A stretch of 6,332 nt of DNA from an uncultured Collinsella sp. (lineage in GTDB: Bacteria; Actinomycetota; Coriobacteriia; Coriobacteriales; Coriobacteriaceae). Position 1 is the first letter of the stretch. Each line of letters begins with the position of its first letter. Shown piece after piece: positions 1 to 6,141 of this stretch. The DNA lies in the NCBI GenBank assembly GCA_900759335.1, contig CAAEUX010000041.1:1-6332 (forward strand). The letters run 5' to 3'. The position numbers were made by a program, and so were the translations under genes. The notes beneath the pieces were generated by a model that had not been told where the DNA came from, searched no databases, and saw only the letters and a list, made by a program, of their open reading frames with translations.

Positions 1-42
1 CCGCCGGCCCCGCGCATGAGCGCGCGGTTAGGCTGCCACGAA

Positions 43-196
43 CAAAACTATGCCGGATTACGGGGCTGGATAGCGAACCTCCGACCATACGGTAAATTGC
101 AAAACCAAAACCGCAGGTAGACTGCTTGCTGTTTTTGAAAAAATGAAGGTATGGATGAGGGCTCCGACTTTTGCCCCGTAATCCGGCATAGTTTTG
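43..196 (+). repeat. Palindromic element 1 of a three-copy family
   Basis: A 154-bp element bounded by a perfect 24-bp inverted repeat (43-66 pairs with 173-196; the arm begins CAAAACTATGCCGG). Inside lies a core shared with the two elements to the right: a CGACCA-type motif and AAATTGC (82-101), then AAAACCGCAGGTAGA (107-121), then GAAAAAATG (137-145). The element has the same orientation as element 2 and opposite to element 3. No open reading frame in it looks like a protein. It could be a small non-autonomous mobile element (MITE or REP-like) or a structured RNA. The arms would form a long hairpin if transcribed. The structure is read directly from the sequence; the function is unknown. 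Confidence 0.85.
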
Positions 197-230
197 AAAT
201 AGCCCCATATTCGTAACGGCCCTTTAACTC

Positions 231-274
231 CCGTGGACGGAGGAAAACGGACTATTTTGGCCTTGCGAGGGCTG
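231..274 (+). repeat. Spacer repeat, copy 1
   Basis: This stretch between elements 1 and 2 aligns without gaps to 470-513, between elements 2 and 3: 35 of 44 positions match, 239 bp apart. The shared part contains GGAAAACGGA or GAAAACGGAT followed by ATTTTGG and GCGAGG. The repeated unit in this region is therefore spacer plus palindromic element, not the palindrome alone. Function unknown. Confidence 0.7.
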
Positions 275-289
275 CCGCGTGACCCGTCT

Positions 290-450
290 GCCACGAAATG
301 GGCCCATCTACTACGTTTAAGCCGCTACCCTCAACCACGGCAAGCAATGCGAAATGAAAAACCGCAGGTAGAACGCCTGCGGTTTTTCATGAAAAGCGGT
401 TATGGTCGGGGGTATCGAGTCAAACGTAGTAGATGGGCCCATTTCGTGGC
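290..450 (+). repeat. Palindromic element 2 of a three-copy family
   Basis: A 161-bp element bounded by a perfect 29-bp inverted repeat (290-318 with 422-450; the arm contains ACGAAATGGGCCCATC and then TACTACGTTT). Its arms differ from those of elements 1 and 3 at many positions, though TACTACG is shared with element 3. The interior is clearly homologous: ACCACGGCAA (334-343), AAACCGCAGGTAGAACGC (359-376) and ATGGTCGGG (402-410). In this copy the core has become a perfect 15-bp hairpin, listed separately. Flanking CTGCCACGAA (288-297) also occurs just outside element 1 (33-42). No protein-coding content is evident. Confidence 0.85.
354..390. terminator. Bidirectional Rho-independent-type hairpin
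   Basis: The perfect 15-bp inverted repeat 354-368 / 376-390 has a 7-nt loop (TAGAACG). It consists of a GC-rich CCGCAGG / CCTGCGG stem flanked by A5 on the left and T5 on the right, so either strand gives a GC stem followed by a U-run. That is the shape of an intrinsic terminator working in both directions. It lies inside palindromic element 2. Elements 1 and 3 carry the same left half (CCGCAGGTAG) but an imperfect right half, so termination may be a secondary property of this copy only. Confidence 0.6.
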
Positions 451-469
451 GAGCGTCGTCAGCCGATCT

Positions 470-513
470 CCGCGGGCGGAAGAAAACGGATCATTTTGGT
501 CCCGCGAGGCCTG
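470..513 (+). repeat. Spacer repeat, copy 2
   Basis: The partner of 231-274 in the same orientation (35 of 44 positions match). It contains GAAAACGGATCATTTTGG and a CCCGCGAGG end. It lies between elements 2 and 3. Its presence in the same orientation as copy 1, while element 3 is inverted relative to elements 1 and 2, shows that spacer and palindrome can move or flip independently. Confidence 0.7.
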
Positions 514-541
514 GGATGGTACCCGTGCGGGACTATCCGTA

Positions 542-695
542 CAAAACTATGTCGGTTTACTACGATGAATTCGACATTCCCGACCATGGCTGCATTTTTC
601 TAAATATTGCAAGCGTTCTACCTGCGGTTTTGCAAGCGCGCAATTTGCCGTGGTCGAAGGTGGTCGATTCATCGTAGTAAACCGGCATAGTTTTG
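542..695 (-). repeat. Palindromic element 3, inverted copy
   Basis: A 154-bp element, the same length as element 1. The 29-nt arms 542-570 and 667-695 pair throughout, except T552 opposite G685, which would be a G-U pair in RNA. Beyond a one-base bulge (T571) pairing continues through CGAC 572-575 / GTCG 663-666. The core lies on the minus strand: read that way it gives CGACCACGGCAAATTGC, then AAAACCGCAGGTAGAACGC (631-613), then GAAAAATGCAG and ATGGTCGGG. The outer arm starts CAAAACTATG as in element 1, but the inner arm (TACTACG) resembles element 2. It lies just downstream of the response-regulator gene, so read-through from that operon would transcribe it as a long hairpin. Confidence 0.85.
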
Positions 696-755
696 AAATG
701 TCGTTAAATCGGTAGCAGCCATTTTGCTATGCCGGAGCGGTCGGTCTTCGGGCAA

Positions 756-1385
756 CTACCCCCGCAGGTAGGCGATGGCGATTTGCGTGCGGTTGCGCAG
801 ACCCATTTTGGCTAGGATCGAGCTGATGTGGTTGCGCACGGTGCCTTCGCCCATGTATGCCGTGGCGGCAATCTCCTTGTTGTCGAGGCCGCGGGCGATG
901 AGCTCGGCGACTTCGAACTCGCGATCGGTCAGGCTGACAAAGGCCGCGGGCCGGCGGGTCGCGCCGGCCTCGACGTCCGCCCCATCAAAGTCGACATCCT
1001 CGATCGCCTTGCCTTCGAGCACGCGTTTGCCGTCCATGACCTGCGCCAACGCTGGCGGAATGGCGGCGACATCGGTTTTGATCAGATAGCCGCGGGCACC
1101 CAGTTTGAGCGCCGACACAATGTACTCGTCATCCGAGAATGTCGTCAGAAACACCACGCGCGCCGCAGGGTCGCGCTCGAGGATCTCGCGTGCCGCCGAA
1201 AGGCCGTCGCGCTCCGGCATCTGAATGTCGAGCAGTGCGATATCGAGTGCGTGCTCGACGTAGAGCGCCAACGCATCGTTGCCGTTGGCGCCGGTGCCCA
1301 CCACCTCGATCTGCGGCTGGGCGCCCAGGATTATCTTGAGCGAATCGACCACCAAGCGGTCGTCGTCGACAACGATGAGCCTCAT
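756..1385 (-). CDS. NarL/LuxR-family response regulator
   Basis: A 209-residue cytoplasmic DNA-binding regulator, full length for the NarL family. The N-terminal receiver domain (about 1-120) has the acidic cluster D7-D9, phospho-acceptor D53 (ALLDIQMPERDG), T81/T82 and K103 with Y100 before it, so all residues needed for phosphorylation are present. A linker rich in acidic residues (about 126-146) leads to a LuxR-type helix-turn-helix (about 149-209: LTDREFEVAELIARG, NKEIA, GTVRNHISSIL). The start is set by an ATGA overlap with the stop of the upstream kinase gene, with AAGGAG (1397-1402) inside the kinase gene as ribosome site; this implies translational coupling. The partner kinase is the adjacent gene. 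The divergent exporter operon at 2738 is the probable target (inference). There is no classical terminator in 700-755. Confidence 0.95.
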   Translation of the reverse strand: MRLIVVDDDRLVVDSLKIILGAQPQIEVVGTGANGNDALALYVEHALDIALLDIQMPERDGLSAAREILERDPAARVVFLTTFSDDEYIVSALKLGARGYLIKTDVAAIPPALAQVMDGKRVLEGKAIEDVDFDGADVEAGATRRPAAFVSLTDREFEVAELIARGLDNKEIAATAYMGEGTVRNHISSILAKMGLRNRTQIAIAYLRG

Positions 1386-2527
1386 CGGTCCTCATCTCCT
1401 TGCTGTTTGGGAACGGTGGCAAACACGCGCCAGCCGCCGACGCCGGCGCGCGGACCGGCGGTGAAGGTGCCGCCAAGCGCCTCGATGCGCTCGCGCATGG
1501 AGGCGAGCCCCATGCCCTCCGCGGCGCCACGGCCGATTGCTTGGACCCCGCCCACGCCATCGTCGGTAACGATGAGCTGGTAAAACGACGGATGCTCCAT
1601 GCACCGTACGGTGACAGTATGGGCGCAAGCGTGGCGCATGGTGTTGGAGAGCGCCTCGCGCAGGACCGCCGTAAAGCAGTTCGCGACGTTTGCGGGCGCA
1701 TGTTCGGTCATAACTTCAAGCTCAATCTGCGGGCCACCGTCCGAGCGCGCGCCTTCAACAATGCGTTCGAGCTGCACGGAAAGGTCGACGGCGTTGTCGT
1801 TGAGCGCGTGGACGCTGGTGCGCACAAGCTGGAGCGCCTCGTCAACCGTGCGTTTGACGTCGGCGAAATCGGCGGCGACGCCGGGCTCGTCGGCATGGAC
1901 CACGCGCAAGGCTTCGGCCTGCAGTGAGGCGCGCGTGAGCTGGTGGCCCACGTTATCGTGGATTTCGCGCGCGATGCGGGCGCGTTCGGCGAGCGTCGCG
2001 AGCTCGACTTCGTAGTCCTGGCGGTCGGCAAGATCGCGGTTGCGCGCTTCGAGCGCGAGGGCTCGTTCCTGCAGCTCGTCGCGGGTGCGGCGCATGTGCC
2101 GCTGCTCGCGCTCCAACTGGGCGGTACGTAGCGATAGCAAGGTGGCGGCAACCGAAAGGATGGCGGTCAGCAGGAGCGTTCGGGAGGTGAGCGCGTCGGT
2201 GCGAAGGTCCGCGACGAGCGCAAAGGCAAAGACGGAACCAATGCCCAGCGCGACCCAGGCGTGTTCGCGGCGCACGCGCCGCGCGATGTCATAAAGGGCG
2301 AGAGGCGCAAACGGCACAAACGGCGGCACAAAGACGGCCGCGATGATGTAAGCGTAACTCGCGGCCTCGCTTACACGGCGCGTGCGTTCTCCCTGTGCGA
2401 CCTCGGCCAGCGAGGTGGCGATAACTCCAAGGCAAAACGCCGCGACCTGGCAAGCGTCCACAGCAAGGCCCGTGGCGGCCGCAATACAGCACGCCAGCAC
2501 GATCGATTTGTCGAAAAGCCTGTTCAT
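1382..2527 (-). CDS. Membrane sensor histidine kinase, HisKA_3 (NarX/DesK/LiaS) type
   Basis: A 381-residue sensor kinase. The first ~135 residues are hydrophobic and form about five or six membrane helices (about 8-43, 56-80, 91-106, 115-133) with very short loops, so there is no large external sensor domain. A coiled-coil, charged stretch (about 135-178) leads to the HisKA_3 dimerisation motif ERARIAREIHDNVGHQL with phospho-acceptor H190. The ATPase domain follows: N-box around N295 (REALSNTMRHA), DDGVGG (322-327) and GMGLASMRERI (338-348). These are the hallmarks of an intramembrane-sensing kinase paired with a NarL-type regulator, and that regulator is encoded directly downstream with a 4-nt overlap. 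I chose the ATG at 2527, not the upstream ATG at 2662, because the extra 45 residues are low-complexity (GGGG, Arg/Ser-rich) and would precede the first helix. The signal sensed is unknown. Confidence 0.92.
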   Translation of the reverse strand: MNRLFDKSIVLACCIAAATGLAVDACQVAAFCLGVIATSLAEVAQGERTRRVSEAASYAYIIAAVFVPPFVPFAPLALYDIARRVRREHAWVALGIGSVFAFALVADLRTDALTSRTLLLTAILSVAATLLSLRTAQLEREQRHMRRTRDELQERALALEARNRDLADRQDYEVELATLAERARIAREIHDNVGHQLTRASLQAEALRVVHADEPGVAADFADVKRTVDEALQLVRTSVHALNDNAVDLSVQLERIVEGARSDGGPQIELEVMTEHAPANVANCFTAVLREALSNTMRHACAHTVTVRCMEHPSFYQLIVTDDGVGGVQAIGRGAAEGMGLASMRERIEALGGTFTAGPRAGVGGWRVFATVPKQQGDEDR

Positions 2528-2533
2528 ACGGGT

Positions 2534-2539
2534 ATTGTA
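2534..2539 (-). promoter_or_regulatory. -10 element for a possibly leaderless kinase transcript
   Basis: On the minus strand TACAAT (2539-2534) is followed by only six bases (ACCCGT) and then the ATG of the kinase gene. A -10 hexamer at this distance would place transcription start at or next to the A of ATG. There is no Shine-Dalgarno sequence before this ATG, which agrees with a leaderless message; such messages are common in actinobacteria. No good -35 box is visible 16-18 bp upstream. This is inferred from spacing only. Confidence 0.5.
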
Positions 2540-2613
2540 CGCGAAGCCGCGCGTGGTGGAGGGGCTGCCTGCGCAACTGTGACATTCCTCCCGCGCGGCA
2601 AAGCGGGGACGAT

Positions 2614-2627
2614 CGCTCGCGCGAGCG
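2614..2627. promoter_or_regulatory. Perfect 14-bp palindrome in the divergent control region
   Basis: CGCTCGCGCGAGCG reads the same on both strands and sits near the middle of the 210-bp gap between the kinase and exporter genes. It is followed at once by G5 (2627-2631) and C5 (2643-2647), which could form a further hairpin. It is a candidate operator for a dimeric regulator acting on both promoters, but a GC-rich palindrome of this kind could also arise by chance. Confidence 0.35.
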
Positions 2628-2655
2628 GGGGTTTCGCCTCCGCCCCCTCGCACTC

Positions 2656-2669
2656 GTGACAAAGCTCAC
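2656..2669. promoter_or_regulatory. Possible operator dyad upstream of the exporter operon
   Basis: GTGA-6-TCAC forms a short inverted repeat (2656-2669). The half-motif GTGACA recurs at 2579-2584, also in this control region. The dyad lies about 20-30 bp upstream of the weak candidate -10 at 2693, where an activator of the NarL family could bind. The arms are only 4 bp, so support is weak. The neighbouring response regulator is the natural candidate ligand. Confidence 0.3.
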
Positions 2670-2689
2670 TGGCGCGCGCCGGCGGCTCC

Positions 2690-2698
2690 TGCGATGAT
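2690..2698 (+). promoter_or_regulatory. Weak candidate extended -10 for the exporter operon
   Basis: TGCGATGAT has the TGn extension and matches TATAAT at four of six positions. The best sequence about 17-18 bp upstream (CTGGCG or TGGCGC) is a poor -35. A poor core promoter would fit an operon that needs an activator, such as the adjacent response regulator. Other start sites are possible. Confidence 0.25.
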
Positions 2699-2737
2699 GC
2701 AATCGTACCGGGCCGCAATCAACAGAAGGGCCGCCTC

Positions 2738-3676
2738 ATGACAGACATCGTCCACGTCGAAAACCTCGTCAAGCGCTACGACGATCTTATCGCGCTCGAC
2801 CACTTTAACCTGAGCATCGCCCCCGGCGAGATCTTTGGCCTGCTCGGACCCAACGGCTCGGGCAAGACCACGTCCATCAACTGCATTTTGCAGCTGCTCG
2901 CTTACGACAAGGGCACCATCGAGCTGTTCGGCGAGCCCATGACACCCGCCCGCTACGACCTCAAGCGCCGCATCGGCGTGGTGCCGCAGCAGGTGGCGGT
3001 ATTCGACGAGCTCACGGTGCGCGAGAACATTGACTATTTCTGCAGCCTCTACGTCAACGACCGCAAGCGCCGCCGCGCGCTGGTGGACGAGGCGATCGAC
3101 TTTGTCGGGCTGGGCGACTTTACCAAGTTCCGCCCCGGCAAGCTCTCGGGTGGCCTGGCGCGTCGCCTCAACATTGCCTGCGGTATCGCGCACAAGCCCG
3201 AGCTTATCTTTTTTGACGAGCCCACGGTGGCGGTCGACCCGCAGAGCCGCAACGCCATCCTGGAGGGCATCTGCCGCCTGCGCGACGAGGGCGCCACGGT
3301 GGTGTATACCAGCCATTACATGGAGGAAGTCGAGCAGATCTGCAGCCGCATCATGATTATGGACGGCGGGCGCGTGCTGGCGCAGGGTACCAACGACGAG
3401 CTCAAGCGAATGATTCAGATGGGCGAGCGCGTGACCGTCGAGGTGGGCGCCGTCGAGCCCGCCACGGTCGAGCGACTGCGCGCCCTCGAGCACGTGCTCA
3501 GCGTCGAGCTGTCCGGCGGCGAGCTCGTCTGCACCTGCGAGGCGAGCCCGCACAACCTGGTCGACATTCTCGACACGCTGCGCGCTGCCGACGTTGCGCT
3601 CGGCCGCGTGTGGAGCGAGCCACCGACCCTCAACGACGTGTTCCTCGAGATCACCGGCCGCGAGCTGCGCGACTAG
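2738..3676 (+). CDS. ABC-2 exporter ATP-binding protein (DrrA-type)
   Basis: A 312-residue cytoplasmic ATPase that would power the two permeases encoded next. Visible motifs in order: Walker A GPNGSGKTT (37-45), Q-loop Q84 (GVVPQQ), signature LSGGL (136-140, with Leu where LSGGQ is usual), Walker B LIFFDEP (156-162, catalytic E161), D-loop VAVDPQ (164-169) and switch H193 (YTSHYMEE). The core ends near residue 220. The remaining ~90 residues form the C-terminal extension seen in DrrA/NatA-like ATPases of ABC-2 systems. The start at ATG 2738 is supported by AGAAGGG (2724-2730). Its stop is 9 bp before the next gene, so the three genes form one operon. The direction of transport is outward for this family; the substrate is unknown. 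Confidence 0.95.
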   Translation: MTDIVHVENLVKRYDDLIALDHFNLSIAPGEIFGLLGPNGSGKTTSINCILQLLAYDKGTIELFGEPMTPARYDLKRRIGVVPQQVAVFDELTVRENIDYFCSLYVNDRKRRRALVDEAIDFVGLGDFTKFRPGKLSGGLARRLNIACGIAHKPELIFFDEPTVAVDPQSRNAILEGICRLRDEGATVVYTSHYMEEVEQICSRIMIMDGGRVLAQGTNDELKRMIQMGERVTVEVGAVEPATVERLRALEHVLSVELSGGELVCTCEASPHNLVDILDTLRAADVALGRVWSEPPTLNDVFLEITGRELRD

Positions 3677-3685
3677 GGGGCAGTC

Positions 3686-4873
3686 ATGTTCAACACCATC
3701 ATCACCACGGTTAAGGCGCTGCTGCGCCGGCCGAGCACATGGGTTTGGGGCGCGGTCTTTCCCGTCGCGCTTTCCACGATGTTCATGTTTATGTTTGCGA
3801 ACCTCAGCTCCGACGGCACGGTCGATCCGGTGCCGGTTGCCGTCGTGGCGGACGAGGCCTGGGACGCCTCGACCTTTAAGGACGTGGCGACGTCGCTTGC
3901 CAAGGAGAGCGACGACCAGCTGCTCGAGATCCACGAGTGCGACGACGCAGCCGATGCGAGCCGTGCGCTCAAGGCCGGCGAGGTCGCGGGCATCTATACG
4001 GTCGACGACGCGGGCACGCCCAGGCTCACGCTGCTTTCGAGCTATGACAACTCACGTGCGTCGTCGGTGCTCACCGACCGCAGCATTCTGGAGACGGTGG
4101 CAAGCTCGTATACACAAAATGCCGAGCTCATGTCCCAGATTGCCCAAGACAACCCGGCGGCGCTCGCCGACCCGGAGGCTGTTGCGCGCGCCCTGTCGCT
4201 CGAGGGCGGCACCCGCCGCGTAAGCCTGACACGCACAACGCCCGATGGCACGGTTATCTACTACTACGCGCTCTTTGGCCTGGTCGCGATGATGTCTGCC
4301 GAGTTTGCCGCCTTGAGCGTCGTCGATCTGCAGCCCAATCTGTCGGGCCTCGGCGCACGTCGCTGCGTGGGCGGTCTTTCCAAGACGGCGTCGCTGGCTG
4401 GCATCTTTGTGGGCTCGTGGCTGGTCTCCTTTGCCTCGATGACGATCGCGATTGGCTACGTGCGCCTGGTCGTGGGCGTCGACTTTGGCGGGCGCGAGGG
4501 GCTGTGTCTGGTGGGCGGTGCCGCTTCCGCGCTTGCCGCCACGGGCTTGGGACTCTTTGTGGGCACGCTTCCCGTTAAGGGCGGCAAGGCGTCCAAGTCG
4601 GGCATCCTAACGGGCTTTGCCACCACGTGCGCCCTGTTCGCCGGCCTCTACGGCGAGCCGGCGATGGCGCTTGCCGACGACGTCGCCCGCGCCTGCCCGG
4701 CCGAGTGCTGGCTCAACCCCGTCAAGCTCATCTGCGACATGTTCAACCGCCTGTATTTCTTTGAGGACCTGGGGCCCTTTGTCGTTCGCGCCGGCGCGCT
4801 GGTCCTTATGGCGCTGCTGTTCGTTGCCGCCGCCACGCTGATCTTTGGAAGGAGCCGCTATGAGCACCTTTAA
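3686..4873 (+). CDS. ABC-2 type permease, first subunit
   Basis: A 395-residue membrane protein. It has an N-terminal cytoplasmic stretch (1-17), one helix (about 18-40), a large external domain (about 41-189) rich in acidic residues, and then a block of about five helices (about 191-215, 234-264, 272-293, 306-328, 364-388). This is the ABC-2 (NatB/YhaP-like) permease plan. The external domain may bind the substrate or signal. ATG 3686 is preceded by AGGGGG (3675-3680), which overlaps the stop codon of the ATPase gene. Its 3' end overlaps the next gene by 14 nt. It is not a close copy of the second permease, so the two most likely form a heterodimeric channel with a dimer of the ATPase. Confidence 0.9.
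   Translation: MFNTIITTVKALLRRPSTWVWGAVFPVALSTMFMFMFANLSSDGTVDPVPVAVVADEAWDASTFKDVATSLAKESDDQLLEIHECDDAADASRALKAGEVAGIYTVDDAGTPRLTLLSSYDNSRASSVLTDRSILETVASSYTQNAELMSQIAQDNPAALADPEAVARALSLEGGTRRVSLTRTTPDGTVIYYYALFGLVAMMSAEFAALSVVDLQPNLSGLGARRCVGGLSKTASLAGIFVGSWLVSFASMTIAIGYVRLVVGVDFGGREGLCLVGGAASALAATGLGLFVGTLPVKGGKASKSGILTGFATTCALFAGLYGEPAMALADDVARACPAECWLNPVKLICDMFNRLYFFEDLGPFVVRAGALVLMALLFVAAATLIFGRSRYEHL
4847..4854 (+). promoter_or_regulatory. Strong ribosome site that fixes the second permease start
   Basis: GGAAGGAG lies five bases before ATG 4860. An in-frame TTG at 4845 would give five extra residues, but the ribosome site overlaps that codon, so the ATG is the true start. The site lies inside the end of the first permease gene, allowing translational coupling. 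Confidence 0.85.
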
Positions 4874-6065
4874 GACCGCGCTTCGCATGGCGCTGGCACA
4901 CCCGTTCTACCTGCTCATCTATACGGTGTTCATCTCGCTCATGGGCGTATTCATCGCGGCATCGGTGAGCTGGAACTCGTCGCAGCTTACCGAGTACGAG
5001 CCCTACGACACCAACGTGATCGTGGTTGACCGCGACGACAGTGACCTTTCTCGCGCGCTTACCAAGCATCTGGGTTCGCGTTTTGAACTGGTCACGGGCG
5101 TCGGCGACGACACCTACGACCTTGTGGACGCGCTCTCCAAGAGCAACGGCGCCAGGGGTAGCGCCGACTGCGTGTTCTTTATCCCGGAGGGGTTTGAGAG
5201 CGACCTCGTTGCAGCCGCCCGCGCGGGGGAGTCCCTGCCCAAGCTCGATGTGACCTACGGTGCCGGCACCATGGCGGCGGCGCTTTCATCTGCCGAGGCC
5301 TCGCGCTGGATCTCGCTCGCGGGTGCTGCGGCGGCACTTGAGCCCGCTGCCCCCAACGGCGATGTTGCCAAGGCCGCCGAGCATGCCGCTGCAAAGCGCG
5401 CGGAGGTCCAGATCGAGCAGGTCAAGGTCGACTCGACTGCTGCCGCCACGCTCGAGTCGTACTTCAACTTTGGCGCGTACGCGATTATCTCGTCGGTCAT
5501 CGTGTCGGTGGGGCTGGTGTTCTCGGGCATGAACGAGCCCGAGCGCGTGCGCCGCATGGAGGCCGGCCCAATCTCCGGGCGCCAGCGTTCGCTTGCCGTG
5601 TTTGCGGCTGCCGCGGTGCTCACCGTCTGCATCTGGTTTGTGTCGAGCATGATGGGCGTCGTGGGCTTTGCCGGCGCGGTTGCCGAGGTCGGCGTGGGTC
5701 GTGTGTGCCTGGCGCTGGCGGCGACGTTTGCCCTGGCGTGCACGCCGCTGGCCGTTGGCTTTGCGCTTTCGAGCCTGGGCGCGCGCGAGGAGCTGCTCAA
5801 CGGTGTGGGCAACCTGCTCGGCATGCTCATGACGTTTTTGGGCGGCGCCTGGATGCCGCTGTCGCTGATGGGCCCGGCCGTGCAGACCGTGGCGCACTTT
5901 GTGCCGACATATTGGGTGAACGACGCGATCGACAAGGCGCTCGCCGCAGACCTGACGTCCACCGTGCTGGGCGACATCGCCTGCGACCTGGGCGTCACGG
6001 CACTCTTTGCCGTGGCCATCGCCGCCGTAGGCCTAGCCCTCGCCCGCAACAAATCCCGCGCCTAG
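4860..6065 (+). CDS. ABC-2 type permease, second subunit
   Basis: A 401-residue membrane protein with the same plan as the first permease. It has one helix (about 15-37) and a large external domain (about 38-200), including an Ala-rich, probably helical section (about 137-200) with a VQIEQVKV strand-like motif. About five helices follow (about 205-223, 246-270, 282-304, 314-337, 376-396). The segment FLGGAWMPLSLMGPAVQ followed by HFVPTYWVNDAI (about 326-357) is the typical ABC-2 permease C-terminal signature. The gene overlaps the first permease by 14 nt. No terminator hairpin with a T-run follows the stop; the repeat cluster beginning at 6085 is the first structured sequence downstream. Confidence 0.92.
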   Translation: MSTFKTALRMALAHPFYLLIYTVFISLMGVFIAASVSWNSSQLTEYEPYDTNVIVVDRDDSDLSRALTKHLGSRFELVTGVGDDTYDLVDALSKSNGARGSADCVFFIPEGFESDLVAAARAGESLPKLDVTYGAGTMAAALSSAEASRWISLAGAAAALEPAAPNGDVAKAAEHAAAKRAEVQIEQVKVDSTAAATLESYFNFGAYAIISSVIVSVGLVFSGMNEPERVRRMEAGPISGRQRSLAVFAAAAVLTVCIWFVSSMMGVVGFAGAVAEVGVGRVCLALAATFALACTPLAVGFALSSLGAREELLNGVGNLLGMLMTFLGGAWMPLSLMGPAVQTVAHFVPTYWVNDAIDKALAADLTSTVLGDIACDLGVTALFAVAIAAVGLALARNKSRA

Positions 6066-6084
6066 CCACCTAGTCATTGGGTAC

Positions 6085-6141
6085 TCATTGGGGACAGACT
6101 TAAACGACCAAGAGTGGTCATTGGGGACAGACTTAAACGAC
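6085..6141 (+). repeat. Two perfect 24-bp direct repeats with GGGGACAG
   Basis: TCATTGGGGACAGACTTAAA plus CGAC occurs at 6085-6108 and again, unchanged, at 6118-6141, a 33-bp period. Each holds the motif GGGGACAG that recurs to the right. The cluster starts 20 bp after the last exporter gene. Such GGGGACAG repeats are, from memory, often found near REP-associated Y1 transposase genes, but no such gene is in the window. Confidence 0.8.

Noticed and set aside
27..33. GTTAGGC, which fits the integron core-site consensus GTTRRRY
   Set aside because: No paired core site, no integrase and no cassette genes; the palindromic elements do not have attC arm layout.
233..677. Two overlapping plus-strand frames (111 and 91 codons) across the palindromic elements
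   Set aside because: They run through inverted repeats and spacers, have no ribosome site and give Arg/Ser-rich translations.
43..695. CRISPR-like array
   Set aside because: The repeats are 154-161 bp palindromes with two ~92-bp spacers that are similar to each other, unlike short identical repeats with unique spacers.
762..771. CCGCAGGTAG, identical to the palindromic element core, at the end of the regulator gene
   Set aside because: It is coding (Tyr-Leu-Arg at the regulator C-terminus) and no other part of the element surrounds it.
828..1583. A 251-codon plus-strand frame opposite the response regulator and the end of the kinase
   Set aside because: Antisense to the receiver, helix-turn-helix and ATPase motifs; no domain of its own.
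2666..3934. A 422-codon open frame on the minus strand opposite the ATPase gene
   Set aside because: It lies fully antisense to a gene with all ABC motifs; the His/Ala/Asp-rich, low-complexity translation is typical of the complement of GC-rich coding DNA.
5255..6052. A 265-codon minus-strand frame opposite the second permease
   Set aside because: A shadow of a well-supported membrane protein; the translation is Ala/Ser/Thr/Pro-rich without any recognisable domain.
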